Shown: positions 18,847 to 27,277 of the stretch, in pieces
How the letters are laid out: each line of letters begins with the position of its first letter
How positions within the stretch are numbered: the stretch's first letter is position 1
Notes under the pieces: generated by a model
What the model saw: the letters and a program-made list of their open reading frames with translations, nothing else
The model's database searches: none
Told to the model about the DNA's origin: nothing
Source: Neoroseomonas lacus
GTDB lineage: Bacteria > Pseudomonadota > Alphaproteobacteria > Acetobacterales > Acetobacteraceae
Direction of reading: 5' to 3'
Length of the DNA: 59,951 nt
NCBI RefSeq assembly: GCF_014644535.1
Contig: NZ_BMKW01000021.1
Location: 314 to 60,264 of the forward strand
Translations under genes and position numbers: made by a program

Positions 18847-19416
18847 TCAGTGGGTCAGCAACCCGGCGATCCGGTCCAACCCGGCATCGCGCACGCCCAT
18901 CTGGCGCAAATGTGAAAGCGTATTCATGAGATAGTCGCGGTTGGCGCCCATCTCGCCATGCCCGGCGCCGATCGCCGCCGCCGCCTGTTCCGCCGGCAGC
19001 CGACCGCAGTAAAGCCGGCAGTCCCGGTTCGCCACATAAGCGACCGCGCGCACCATCCGCCCGGATTCCAACAGCCGCAGCGGCAACATCCGCCGATGGT
19101 AGACCTGCTCAGCGCCATCGGGCAGTTCGCGGTCATCCAGATAGGCGAGCACCGCCGCCGCATCGGGCGCCGCCACGCGGTAGGCAAGGCCGCGGCACGC
19201 CCCGCCGCGATCGAGGCCCAGCACCAGCCCCGGCCGTTCCGGCGTGCCGCGGTAGCGGTGCGACCACAGGCAGAAGCGACGATGAAAGCCGCGCAGCAGC
19301 GCCGCATGCGCCGAGGCATGCGCGAAGCCCGGCCGCCAGATCAACGAGCCATAGGCGAATACATAGAGATGGCCATCGGCATCGAGGCTGTCGGGCGTCG
19401 CGTCGTCATCGCGCAT
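18847..19416 (-). CDS. chaC: glutathione-specific gamma-glutamylcyclotransferase, ChaC family
   Basis: Cytosolic enzyme of 189 residues expected to cleave glutathione to 5-oxoproline and Cys-Gly. The substrate-binding loop is VFAYGSLIWRPGF, the catalytic Glu lies in YLDDRELPDGAEQVY, and the C-terminal region with NRDYLMNTLSHLRQMG is typical of the ChaC clade. It is divergent from the DUF2125 gene, and its 3' end faces plsC across an R element. Confidence 0.92.
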   Translation of the reverse strand: MRDDDATPDSLDADGHLYVFAYGSLIWRPGFAHASAHAALLRGFHRRFCLWSHRYRGTPERPGLVLGLDRGGACRGLAYRVAAPDAAAVLAYLDDRELPDGAEQVYHRRMLPLRLLESGRMVRAVAYVANRDCRLYCGRLPAEQAAAAIGAGHGEMGANRDYLMNTLSHLRQMGVRDAGLDRIAGLLTH

Positions 19417-19478
19417 GTCGGGTCATTCCGCGCCGCGCCGGGTCGCGTCCCGGCGGGCGCGGCGCTATACCGTCCGCG

Positions 19479-20570
19479 ATGACAAGCGCCAAGATGCCGG
19501 GACGGCTTGGTCGCCGCCGTGCCATGCGTGGCGTGGCGATGACGCTGCTTGGCGCCGTGTTGCTGGCTGGCGTGGTGCTTGGCGTCGGATGGGTGTGGCT
19601 GACCGGCGCAATGACGGTCAGTTTTTCCGACTGGGTGGCGCAGCAGCGCGCCCGCGGCTGGGAGGTCGAACACGGCCTTCCGGTGCGTGCCGGATGGCCC
19701 TTCGCCGCGCGCCTGACGGTGCCGGGCGTCCGCGTCGTCGGCTGGACGGCGGCCATGCCGCGCGGCTTCGTGTGGGAGGCGCAACAGGTCGACCTGACCA
19801 TCGCGCCACCACGGATGAACCGCCTGGTGCTGGCCGCGTCGGGGCAGCAGCGCATCCGAGCCGGCATGATCTCGGTGCCCTATACCGCCGCGCGGCTGGA
19901 AGCGAACGTGGCGCTCGACGGCGGGCCGCCGGCGCAGGGAATGGAGTTCACCCTCGAGGGGCTGCGGGCGGAAACCCGCGAGGGGCCGCTGACCGCCGCC
20001 CATGTCCAGGCGCGGGTGGCGCCCGGCAGCGAGAATGGCGAACCTGCGCTCATCCTGCAGCTCGACACGCGCGAGGTACGGCTGCCGCCCTTTCCGGCAC
20101 TCGCCGATGTCGGGCGGGATGTGGAGAGCGCCTCGATCGATGCGCTGCTGACCGGGCCGCCGCCATCGCCGCTGCCGCTGACGCCCCGCGAACGGGCCGA
20201 GACCTTCCGCGACAATGGCGGCAGGCTTGACCTGCGCACCGTGGCGCTGCGCTGGGGGCCGCTGGCGGGCGAGCTGCGCATGGTGCTGCGGCTTGACGCC
20301 GCGCTGCAACCCGAGGGCCACGGCCTGCTGACCGTCGAACGCCCTGCCGAGATGGTCGCCACCCTCGCCGCGATCGGCATGATCCCGCCACGCAGCGCGA
20401 TGACCGCCGGCGCTGTGCTCGGCATGGTCGCCCGCGTACCCGACGGCGGCGGCGCGCCGCAGGTGGAGGTGCCGGTCGGGATCATCGACGGGACGATCAC
20501 GCTGGCGTCCATACCGCTGCTGCGGCTGCGCCCGATCGTCTGGCCTGGCGAGCCCCTGCATCTACGCTGA
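19479..20570 (+). CDS. DUF2125 domain-containing membrane-anchored protein
   Basis: A 363-residue protein with an N-terminal helix (about residues 18-40) and a periplasmic-type beta-rich domain of the DUF2125 family (RGWEVEHGLPVRAGWPFAARLTVP near the start). DUF2125 proteins are widespread in alphaproteobacteria, often next to tyrA/hisC or chaC genes, and have no known function. The start may instead be the ATG at 19494, giving MPGRLGRRR. A hairpin after the stop could end the transcript. Confidence 0.85.
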   Translation: MTSAKMPGRLGRRRAMRGVAMTLLGAVLLAGVVLGVGWVWLTGAMTVSFSDWVAQQRARGWEVEHGLPVRAGWPFAARLTVPGVRVVGWTAAMPRGFVWEAQQVDLTIAPPRMNRLVLAASGQQRIRAGMISVPYTAARLEANVALDGGPPAQGMEFTLEGLRAETREGPLTAAHVQARVAPGSENGEPALILQLDTREVRLPPFPALADVGRDVESASIDALLTGPPPSPLPLTPRERAETFRDNGGRLDLRTVALRWGPLAGELRMVLRLDAALQPEGHGLLTVERPAEMVATLAAIGMIPPRSAMTAGAVLGMVARVPDGGGAPQVEVPVGIIDGTITLASIPLLRLRPIVWPGEPLHLR

Positions 20571-20576
20571 CGTGAA

Positions 20577-20599
20577 AAAGGCGAGGCGTTTTCGCCTTT
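20577..20599 (+). terminator. stem-loop after the DUF2125 gene
   Basis: AAAGGCGA (20577-20584) pairs with TCGCCTTT (20592-20599) around a 7-base loop, 7 bases after the stop codon. The 3' stem ends in TTT but no longer T run follows, so it is a plausible but not classical intrinsic terminator. Confidence 0.5.
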
Positions 20600-20794
20600 G
20601 CGCCGTGACTGCACTTTAACGGAAGACAGCGCATTTTCGCTATTTTGCGACCCAGCGCGAGCAAGTCGTGAAAACGGCGTCAATCGGGGTGCTCACGGCG
20701 TCATGACCCTGTCGGCTACCGCCATTGCAGCGTTAAAGGACTCTTACGCCGACCTCACAATTCCGATGGTGGTCAGCAGGCCTGGCGGTGAGAG

Positions 20795-21025
20795 ATGATC
20801 ATGGATGCTATGATCCCTGGTGTTGAACATGACGAGCAGCGGACGGATAGGTCCGCGATCCTGATGATGCTGGCCTATGTCGAGGCCGAGTGTCGCAGGC
20901 TTGGCGTGACGGAGGCGGCACAACACGCGGCGCAGGCGGCGAGCATCCTGTCACCCTCCGTGATGGGGGCGGCGCCACGGCGTCCGAAGGCGTCGGTGCC
21001 CGTGCCGCTCGTGCCGGTTCATTAG
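20795..21025 (+). CDS. small hypothetical protein
   Basis: A 76-residue frame with an amphipathic helical middle (ILMMLAYVEAECRRLGVTEAAQHAAQAASIL) and a basic Pro/Val-rich end. It resembles helical stress or storage-type small proteins only in general composition; I do not recognise the family. GGTGAGAG lies just upstream. A second start at 20801 is possible. A shorter frame ending at 20798 (from an ATG at 20703) overlaps it ATGA-style and could be a leader. The region is less GC-rich than its neighbours. Confidence 0.4.
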   Translation: MIMDAMIPGVEHDEQRTDRSAILMMLAYVEAECRRLGVTEAAQHAAQAASILSPSVMGAAPRRPKASVPVPLVPVH

Positions 21026-21081
21026 TCCAGCGGAACGCAACCACCTGCTGTCGCCCGACGCAACCATCCGATGGCGATCGC

Positions 21082-21726
21082 TCAACCCGTACGGCTGAGT
21101 TGGAACAGCGCCTGTTCCCCGAACAGGTTCGCCATCCGCACGGAGCGGCGCCACGGCGCCTTCAGCCCGCGCTCATCCACCGCCAGCCATTTCTCCACCC
21201 TGTAGCCTTCCATCTCGCACAGCGCCATGAAGTCCAGGATAGTGCAGGGATGGATGTTGGGCGTTTCGTACCAGGGACGGTTCCAAGTATCGGTATCGGG
21301 CATGCGCCCGCGCGTCAGCAGCCGCCAGCGCAGCTGCCAATGACCGAAATTCGGGAATGACACGATCGCGTGGCGGCCGATGCGCAGCATCTGGCGCAGC
21401 ACCTCGCGCGGCTTTTCCACCGCCTGCAGCGTGCGGGACAGCACGACGAAGTCGAAGCCACCGTCAGGGTAGAAGGCAAGGTCGTTGTCGGCATCGCCAT
21501 GGATGACCGCGAGCCCGGCGGAGACCGCCTTGGTGACCTCGGCCATGTCGATCTCGATGCCCCGCGCATCGGCCTGCTTTTCACGCGTGAGGTGTTCGAT
21601 CAGCGCGCCATCGCCGCAGCCGATGTCGAGCAGCTTGGCGCCACGGGGGATCATCTCCGCGATAAGCCGGAGGTCGAGGCGCATGTTCTTGGCGACGTAG
21701 CGGATGTCCTGCGGCGCGTCCGGCAT
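21082..21726 (-). CDS. metW: methionine biosynthesis protein MetW
   Basis: SAM-dependent methyltransferase-fold protein of 214 residues found paired with MetX. The SAM-binding motif is KLLDIGCGDGALIEHL, followed by ARGIEID and FDFVVLSRTLQAVEKP, with the MetW signature SFPNFGHWQLRWRLL. Its catalytic role is uncertain; it is needed for methionine synthesis alongside MetX in several bacteria. It begins 2 bases after the metX stop, so the two are an operon. Confidence 0.93.
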   Translation of the reverse strand: MPDAPQDIRYVAKNMRLDLRLIAEMIPRGAKLLDIGCGDGALIEHLTREKQADARGIEIDMAEVTKAVSAGLAVIHGDADNDLAFYPDGGFDFVVLSRTLQAVEKPREVLRQMLRIGRHAIVSFPNFGHWQLRWRLLTRGRMPDTDTWNRPWYETPNIHPCTILDFMALCEMEGYRVEKWLAVDERGLKAPWRRSVRMANLFGEQALFQLSRTG

Positions 21727-21728
21727 GA

Positions 21729-22883
21729 TCAGATTCCAGCCTTCTCCGCTGCCCCGCGCAGGAACCCGCCCAGCGCCGCGTGAAAATCCGGTTCCTCCAG
21801 CAGGAACGCGTCATGCCCCTTGTCGCTGGCGATCTCGACGAAGCTCACACTCGCCCCCGCCGCATTCAGCGCGCGCACCGTCGCCCGGCTCTCGCTGGTC
21901 GGGAACAGCCAGTCACTGCTGAAGGACGCGAGGAAGAACCGCGTCGCCGTGCCGCGGAACGCTGCCGCCAGGTCGCCCTCATGCTCCGCCGCGAGGTCGA
22001 AGAAATCCATCGCCCGCGTGATCGTCAGGTAGGAATTTGCGTCGAAGCGTCGCACGAAGGTCGACCCCTGGTGGCGCAGATACGACTCGACCTCGAACAC
22101 GTCCTCCAGGAACGTCAGCGCATTCGCCCCGCGCAGCCGCCGCCCGAATTTCCGCGTCAGCGCCTGTTCCGACAGATAGGTGATGTGCGCCACCATCCGC
22201 GCCACCGCCAGACCGCGCGCCGGGATGCGCCCATCCTCCCAATACCGCCCGCCGGCCCAGTCCGGGTCGCCATGGATCGCCTGGCGGCCAACCTCATGGA
22301 AGGCGATGTTCTGCGCCGAATGATGCGCAGCGCAGGCGATCGGTGCCGCGGCCAGCACATGGTCCGGATAGGTCGCCGCCCATTCCAGCACCTGCATCCC
22401 GCCCATCGACCCGCCGATCACCGCGAGCCAGCGTCCGATGCCCAACTGGTCCATCAGCCGCTTCTGCGCGCGAACCATGTCGCGGATCGTCACCTGCGGG
22501 AAATCCGTCCCCCAGGGCCGGCCCAACCCGCGCCCCTGCGCATCCGTCATCTCGCTGCGCGGCCCGGTCGAGCCCATGCAGCCGCCCAGCACATTCACGC
22601 AAACCATGAAGTAGCGGTCGGTATCGAGCGGCTTGCCCGGCCCGACGATGCTCTCCCACCAGCCGGGCTTGCCCGTAACGGGGCTCGGTTCGGCCAGGTA
22701 CTGATCCCCGGTCAGCGCATGGCAGACCAGCACCGCATTCGTCTTCGCCGCGTTCAGCGTGCCGTAGGTGCGGTAGGCAACCGTCATCGGCACCAGCACG
22801 GCCCCGCAATCCAGCGGCATGCCGTCGGCGAAGACGGCGTGCTGGTGGTCCACCTCGGGGAAAGGGGCGATCGCCTGGGACAT
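21729..22883 (-). CDS. metX: homoserine O-acyltransferase MetX
   Basis: Alpha/beta-hydrolase-fold acyltransferase of 384 residues that activates homoserine for methionine synthesis. The nucleophile elbow is GGSMGGMQ, the oxyanion region is CHALTGDQYLA, and the acid and His come late (SSDWLFPTSE and DKGHDAFLLE). Whether acetyl-CoA or succinyl-CoA is used cannot be settled by reading alone; acetyl-CoA is the common call for this clade. A strong hairpin lies 25-52 bases upstream of the start. No SAM-II-like riboswitch sequence was recognised in the leader. Confidence 0.93.
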   Translation of the reverse strand: MSQAIAPFPEVDHQHAVFADGMPLDCGAVLVPMTVAYRTYGTLNAAKTNAVLVCHALTGDQYLAEPSPVTGKPGWWESIVGPGKPLDTDRYFMVCVNVLGGCMGSTGPRSEMTDAQGRGLGRPWGTDFPQVTIRDMVRAQKRLMDQLGIGRWLAVIGGSMGGMQVLEWAATYPDHVLAAAPIACAAHHSAQNIAFHEVGRQAIHGDPDWAGGRYWEDGRIPARGLAVARMVAHITYLSEQALTRKFGRRLRGANALTFLEDVFEVESYLRHQGSTFVRRFDANSYLTITRAMDFFDLAAEHEGDLAAAFRGTATRFFLASFSSDWLFPTSESRATVRALNAAGASVSFVEIASDKGHDAFLLEEPDFHAALGGFLRGAAEKAGI

Positions 22884-22907
22884 GGGGACGGCAGCTTTAG
22901 AGCAGAT

Positions 22908-22935
22908 CGCGTTCGGATGAAATCATCTGAACGCG
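22908..22935. promoter_or_regulatory. hairpin upstream of metX (possible dispersed repeat)
   Basis: CGCGTTCGGATGA and TCATCTGAACGCG form a 13-bp inverted repeat with one G-T mismatch around AA. It lies in the metX leader and is flanked by TTTAGAGCAGATCG. It could be a leader attenuator, a regulator site or a REP-like dispersed repeat. Only one copy is in this window. Confidence 0.5.
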
Positions 22936-23171
22936 TGAAGATGCTCGCCAGGCAACTCCTGAAGCAGGCGGCGTGGACGCCTGTGAACGCGAAACGGTGC
23001 CGGCCGCGCGCGCGTCCACCGCAACGGGCGACGCGTCACGACCTCCGAGAGCGCCGGCCCTTCCCCCGGCCAGCCGACAATGCGCGCGCGCACCAGCCGG
23101 CGCATTCCCGCGCGCGACCGGCGCACAGGCGCTTGGCGGGCCGGGCCGCGCCGTCTATTGGAACCGGACCC
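22936..23171. other. divergent metX / chorismate mutase intergenic region
   Basis: GC-rich stretch holding the promoters of two divergent genes. The frame of the chorismate mutase stays open through it, but the reading is Arg/Pro-rich with no family resemblance, so it is treated as untranslated. No riboswitch, tRNA or terminator was recognised. Confidence 0.4.
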
Positions 23172-24008
23172 ATGCCAGACACGCCCCAGACTCCCCCGGC
23201 CGCCGCCGAAATCGCCGCCCTCCGCGCCGAGATCGATGCGATCGACGATGCGATGCACGACCTCCTGATGCAGCGCTCCGCCGTGGTGGGGCGCCTGGCC
23301 GGCAGCCGCGCCAAGGGCAGCGGCTCCCCGCTCCGCCCGGGGCGCGAGGCCGCCGTGCTGCGCCGCCTGCTCGCCCGCCACAACGGCCCGCTCGGCCGTG
23401 ACCGCGTGGTGCGCATCTGGCGCGAGATCTTCATGGCGAGCACCGCCATCCAGGGCGGCTTCTCGGTCGCCTGCTATGCCCCCTCCGCCCAGTCGGAGGA
23501 GGCCGGCCTGGCGCGGGAGCATTTCGGCCCGACCACGCCGATGCGCATCCATCCCACCGCGGCCCGCGCCCTGGCGGCGGTGAGCGAGGGCGAGGCCTCG
23601 GTCGCCGTGCTACCGCTGCCGGCCGAAGGCGACGCCGCCGAGACCGCCTGGTGGGCGCGCCTCGAAGCCCCGCGGCTGCAGATCGTCGCCCGGCTGCCCT
23701 TCCTGTCCGGCACTGATGGGGCCGGCGCCCTGGTGGTCGCGCCGGTACCGCCGGACGCCTCCGGCGAAGACCGCACCCTGATGCTGTTCGAAGCCGAGAC
23801 CCGCGCCTCGCGCGCCAGCGTCTCCCAGGCGCTGGCCGATGCCGGTTTCGTCGTGCCCTCCGTGCTGCTGGCGCGGGCGGGCGAGGCGACGCTCGCCCTG
23901 GCCGAGATCGAGGGTTTCCTGTCCGTCGAGGATGCGCGCCTGGCGGCGCTGCCCTGGATGCGGCGCACCATTCTCGGCGCCTACGCCGCGCCGGTTGCCG
24001 GAGACTGA
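23172..24008 (+). CDS. chorismate mutase with degenerate prephenate dehydratase-like and ACT-like regions
   Basis: A 278-residue protein. Residues 10-95 are an AroQ-type chorismate mutase helical bundle: Arg in ALRAEIDAID, Arg in LMQRSAVVG, Arg-Glu in RPGREAAVL and Gln in TAIQGG match the E. coli active-site positions. The rest lines up with the plan of bacterial P-proteins: SVACYAPSAQSEEAG and AALAAVSEGEASVAVLPLP resemble the dehydratase fold, and EIEGFLSVEDARLAALPWMRR...LGAYAAP resembles the ACT domain end. The Thr-Arg-Phe catalytic motif of prephenate dehydratase is missing. It overlaps neither neighbour; hisC starts 2 bases later. Confidence 0.85.
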   Translation: MPDTPQTPPAAAEIAALRAEIDAIDDAMHDLLMQRSAVVGRLAGSRAKGSGSPLRPGREAAVLRRLLARHNGPLGRDRVVRIWREIFMASTAIQGGFSVACYAPSAQSEEAGLAREHFGPTTPMRIHPTAARALAAVSEGEASVAVLPLPAEGDAAETAWWARLEAPRLQIVARLPFLSGTDGAGALVVAPVPPDASGEDRTLMLFEAETRASRASVSQALADAGFVVPSVLLARAGEATLALAEIEGFLSVEDARLAALPWMRRTILGAYAAPVAGD

Positions 24009-24010
24009 CC

Positions 24011-25120
24011 ATGACCGTGATGCCGCGCCCCTCGATCCTGTCGGTCGAGCCCTATGTCGGCGGTGAGTCCAAGATCCCGGGCGTGAACCGGATCGTGAAG
24101 CTGTCCTCGAATGAGGGCGCTTTCGGTCCGCCGCCCGGCGCGATCGAGGCGATCCGCGCAATGGCGACCGAGGCGCATCGCTACCCGGACGGCAACGGCA
24201 CGGCGCTGCGCGCGGCAATCGGCGCGCGCTTCGGCCTCGACCCGGCGCGCATCGTCGTCGGCAATGGCTCGGACGAATTGCTGGCGCTGCTGATCCTCGC
24301 CTATGGCGGCGAGGGCACCGAGCTGGTGATGAGCGCGCATGGCTTCATGATGTACGACATCACCGGCCGCTGGGCCGGCTGCCGCATCATCAAGGTGCCG
24401 GAGAAGAACCTCACCACCGATGTGGACGGCATGCTGGCCGCGGTCGGCCCGCGCACGCGGCTGATGTTCCTCGCCAACCCGAACAACCCGACCGGATCGA
24501 TCCTGCCGCAGAGCGAGGTCGAACGCCTGCGCGCCGGGCTGCCCGACGAGGTGCTGCTGGTGCTCGACAGCGCCTACGCCGAATACGTGACGCAACCGGG
24601 CTATGACGCCGGCGCCAAGCTGGTCGATGCCTCCGGTACGATGGTGAACGGACGCGCCATCGGCACCACTGTCATGACGCGCACCTTCTCCAAGATCTTC
24701 GGCATGGGCGGCATGCGCCTCGGCTGGTGCTACGCGCCGGCTTCCGTCATCGACGTGCTGGGCCGCGTGCGCGGGCCGTTCAACGTGAATGCCGCGGCGA
24801 TGGCCGCCGGCATCGCCGCGCTGGCGGAGAAAGGCTGGATCGAGAAATCCGTCGCGCACAACACCGAATGGCGCGCCACGATGCGCGACGCGCTGACCGC
24901 CGCCGGCATCAAGGTGTGGCCGAGCGAGGGCAATTTCCTGCTCGCCGATTTCGGCACCCCGGCCAAGGCTAAGGCGGCGGACGACGCGCTGAAGATGCGC
25001 GGCTTGATCGTGCGCGCGATGGGTGGCTATGGCCTCGCCTCCTGCCTGCGCATCACCATCGGCACCACCGAGGAATGCACCATGGTGATCGAGGCGCTGA
25101 CCGCCTTCATGCATGGTTGA
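24011..25120 (+). CDS. hisC: histidinol-phosphate / aromatic aminotransferase
   Basis: PLP-dependent class I/II aminotransferase of 369 residues. The PLP lysine is Lys228 in RTFSKIFGMGGMRLGW, NPNNPTGS holds the Asn contact, and YAEY precedes the conserved Asp/Tyr pair. The fold is HisC-like, but the gene lies between a chorismate mutase and tyrA, so it may well act on aromatic keto-acids or prephenate as well as histidinol phosphate. Its 3' end overlaps tyrA by 8 bases. Confidence 0.9.
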   Translation: MTVMPRPSILSVEPYVGGESKIPGVNRIVKLSSNEGAFGPPPGAIEAIRAMATEAHRYPDGNGTALRAAIGARFGLDPARIVVGNGSDELLALLILAYGGEGTELVMSAHGFMMYDITGRWAGCRIIKVPEKNLTTDVDGMLAAVGPRTRLMFLANPNNPTGSILPQSEVERLRAGLPDEVLLVLDSAYAEYVTQPGYDAGAKLVDASGTMVNGRAIGTTVMTRTFSKIFGMGGMRLGWCYAPASVIDVLGRVRGPFNVNAAAMAAGIAALAEKGWIEKSVAHNTEWRATMRDALTAAGIKVWPSEGNFLLADFGTPAKAKAADDALKMRGLIVRAMGGYGLASCLRITIGTTEECTMVIEALTAFMHG

Positions 25121-26000
25121 GCCTGTCTTCAACCGACTCTGCCTCGTCGGCATCGGGCTGATCGGCTCGTCCATCGCGCGCGTCGCGCAGCAGCGCGGAG
25201 ATATCGCGCGGACCGTGGTCGCCACCACGCGGCGGGCGGAGACGCTGGCGCGGGTCCGCGAACTCGGCATCGTCGATGTCGTCGAGGATGATATCGCCAA
25301 GGCCGTCGAGGGTTGCGACGCGGTGATCCTGTGCGTGCCTGTCGGCGTCTATGCCGATGTGATGCGCCAGATCGCGCCGCATCTAATGCCCGGCTGCGTG
25401 CTGACGGATGTCGGCTCCACCAAGGGCAGCGTGGTGCGTGACCTGACACCGCTGCTGCCGAAGGGCGTGGAGCTGGTGCCCGCACACCCGATGGCGGGCA
25501 CCGAGTATTCCGGCCCGGATGCCGGCTTCGCCGAATTGTTCGACGGCCGCTACTGCATCGTCACGCCGCTGGCCGGGTCGGACCCGGCGGCGGTGGAGAA
25601 GGTGCGCGAGTTCTGGCGCCGCTGCGGCTCCATGATCGAGACGATGGACCCCGCGACGCATGATCGCGTCGTCGCCATCGTCTCTCACCTGCCGCATCTG
25701 ATCGCCTTCACCATCTGCGGCACCGCCGATGACCTGGCGGAGGAGACCAAGGAGGCGGTGCTGAAGTTCGCAGCTTCCGGCTTCCGCGATTTCACGCGCA
25801 TCGCGGCGAGCGATGTCGACATGTGGCGCGATGTGTTCCTGAACAACCGCGAGGCGCTGTTGGAGATGCTGGCGCGTTTCAGCGAGGACGCGCACGCCCT
25901 TGGCCGTGCCGTACGCTACGGCCAGGCGGACTTCATCGAGGACCGCATCCGCCGGGGCCGCAAGATCCGCCGCGAGCTGATCGAGCGCAAACAGGCATAG
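25113..26000 (+). CDS. tyrA: prephenate/arogenate dehydrogenase
   Basis: NAD(P)-dependent dehydrogenase for tyrosine synthesis, 295 residues. The Rossmann motif is CLVGIGLIGSSIARVAQ, with DAVILCVPVGVY and TDVGSTKG next. The catalytic His region is PAHPMAGTEYSGP, and SHLPHLIAFT starts the helical dimerisation domain. It has no fused chorismate mutase, consistent with the separate mutase two genes upstream. Together the three genes give the chorismate-to-tyrosine branch. Confidence 0.93.
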   Translation: MVEPVFNRLCLVGIGLIGSSIARVAQQRGDIARTVVATTRRAETLARVRELGIVDVVEDDIAKAVEGCDAVILCVPVGVYADVMRQIAPHLMPGCVLTDVGSTKGSVVRDLTPLLPKGVELVPAHPMAGTEYSGPDAGFAELFDGRYCIVTPLAGSDPAAVEKVREFWRRCGSMIETMDPATHDRVVAIVSHLPHLIAFTICGTADDLAEETKEAVLKFAASGFRDFTRIAASDVDMWRDVFLNNREALLEMLARFSEDAHALGRAVRYGQADFIEDRIRRGRKIRRELIERKQA

Positions 26001-26309
26001 CCCTCGCCGCCCTGAAACTCGAAAAAAAGGGGGAGGTTTCGGGGCCTATGCCCACTTATACTGATACCGAATACTTCTTGGGTCAACGTGATGTTTGATA
26101 AACTGCATGGACACCACCCGAAGTGTCAATCCTCGACTTACCCATGCCATGGCGAGCTTTGCTCTCGGAAGTAAGTGCCGCACAGCCGAACAAACGCACA
26201 TCCGCCAGAAGCGGCGTTTTCCTGGCTTTCAGGCCAGCCTGCCAGCCGGCGATATCCCCTGATCCCCGCCGATTCCGTCGGACAACGTCCGTACCTCCTT
26301 GCCCGGCCA
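26001..26309. other. intergenic stretch after tyrA, boundary of the accessory block
   Basis: About 310 bases between convergent tyrA and the DUF302 gene. Base composition drops to a more AT-rich pattern (for example 26051-26110 with TTATACTGATACCGAATAC). No convincing gene was found; short frames on both strands lack ribosome sites and family features. A weak stem, CTGGC-TTTCAG-GCCAG at 26224-26239, may act as a terminator. The change in composition marks the start of the accessory region. Confidence 0.4.
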
Positions 26310-26774
26310 CTATTCCACGGCGCGCTCCATGATGCGGGCCATCGCTGCCTCCGGCGCGGCGGCCGCACCCTCAGCCGGTGTCAGGCCATGGCGGGGGTAG
26401 ATCGTACCAAACAGGTAGCGGGCGGAATTCCAACTGACCGAGACCTTGCCCGCCTGGTCCTGCCAGACCAGCGCACGCAACGGCAGGTCGAGGGCCAAGG
26501 TGGGCTGGCGCAGGAAGTTCGGCGTGCCCGCGCGCGGATTGCCGAACACAACCACCGTCGAGGGCGGCATGGCGAGCCCGACCTCCCGCGCGCCCTCGGC
26601 GTGGTCTAGGCGGCCGAAGACGCGAAAGCCCTCCTGCCGCATCGAGGCTTCCAGCCGAGAGAGGGTTGTCGCGAAATCATGTGCGCTTGGGCGGGTGAGC
26701 ACGCCACTGTCTTGCGCAACCGCGGCCAGGCTGGCGGAAAACGAGAAGGTGAGGGCCAGCACGATACGACGCAT
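26310..26774 (-). CDS. DUF302 domain secreted protein
   Basis: A 154-residue protein with a cleavable signal (MRRIVLALTFSFSASLAAVAQ) and a DUF302 domain. GFRVFGRLDHAEGAREVGLAMPP, VVVFGNPRAGT and ALDLPLRALVWQD are its hallmarks. DUF302 proteins bind small ligands in an unknown process and are often exported. The ATG at 26774 gives the signal peptide directly; an upstream start at 26843 would add residues with no signal character. Confidence 0.85.
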   Translation of the reverse strand: MRRIVLALTFSFSASLAAVAQDSGVLTRPSAHDFATTLSRLEASMRQEGFRVFGRLDHAEGAREVGLAMPPSTVVVFGNPRAGTPNFLRQPTLALDLPLRALVWQDQAGKVSVSWNSARYLFGTIYPRHGLTPAEGAAAAPEAAMARIMERAVE

Positions 26775-27006
26775 CGTCGGATACTCCCGTGAGGGATGTT
26801 TATGGCACGTCTGCCGCGCCGGCGGGGGGCTGAAGCACCACACCGTTGGTCAGTGGCGTGCACTTGATCGACGCGGGGACATCCCTCCCCGATCTGGTCG
26901 CTCTGCGTCGCGCTGCGGGTCTTCTCTCGCGGCGGCCGATGCAGGCTTCGGCCTGGCGTCAGAGATGGAGTTCCACCTCGGGATGGAGTTTGGCCGATGG
27001 TGCTTG
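26775..27006. other. intergenic DNA upstream of the DUF302 gene
   Basis: Holds the promoter region of the DUF302 gene and unassigned sequence up to the MITE at 27007. A plus-strand frame from 26846 reads into the MITE and has no family resemblance. Nothing else was recognised. Confidence 0.35.
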
Positions 27007-27135
27007 GCGACCGTTTGAAAATGCGCCTGGGGACGCATTTTGAGGTCCGGCACCGGCCCGCACCCGGCCACCCACGTTAGTATCCTGAAATGGGTGGCCA
27101 GGTGCGGGCCGGTGCCGGACTTTTCAAACGGTCTC
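27007..27135. mobile_element. MITE copy 1 (129 bp, IS5-like ends)
   Basis: Palindromic element without coding capacity. The right end reads GAGACCGTTTGAAAAGTCC on the minus strand; the left end GCGACCGTTTGAAAATGCG differs from it by one base in the first 15. Inner arms (GGTCCGGCACCGGCCCGCAC and its complement) pair for about 25 bases around a short centre. Flanks are TTG (27004-27006) and TTA (27136-27138), matching the TTA duplication seen at copy 3 with one change. The ends and 3-base target fit IS5-family (IS1031-group) mobilisation, which is an inference. Confidence 0.8.
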
Positions 27136-27277
27136 TTAGGGCCGTAGCCATTCCCTAAAGCCAAATCTACCGAAGCGATTGGCGTCGCGAAGAAAATAAT
27201 TGCGGATGCCTTGGGAACTAACCTGCCGATTCGCTGTTCTAACAAAAGACATAACTGGCGATTGGTAAGGCACGGCG

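Noticed and set aside
21729..22883. Homoserine succinyltransferase (MetA) instead of MetX
   Set aside because: The sequence is alpha/beta-hydrolase type with GGSMGGMQ; MetA has an unrelated fold.
22884..23171. SAM riboswitch upstream of metX
   Set aside because: I could not find the conserved SAM-II or other SAM-class sequence blocks; only a simple hairpin is present.
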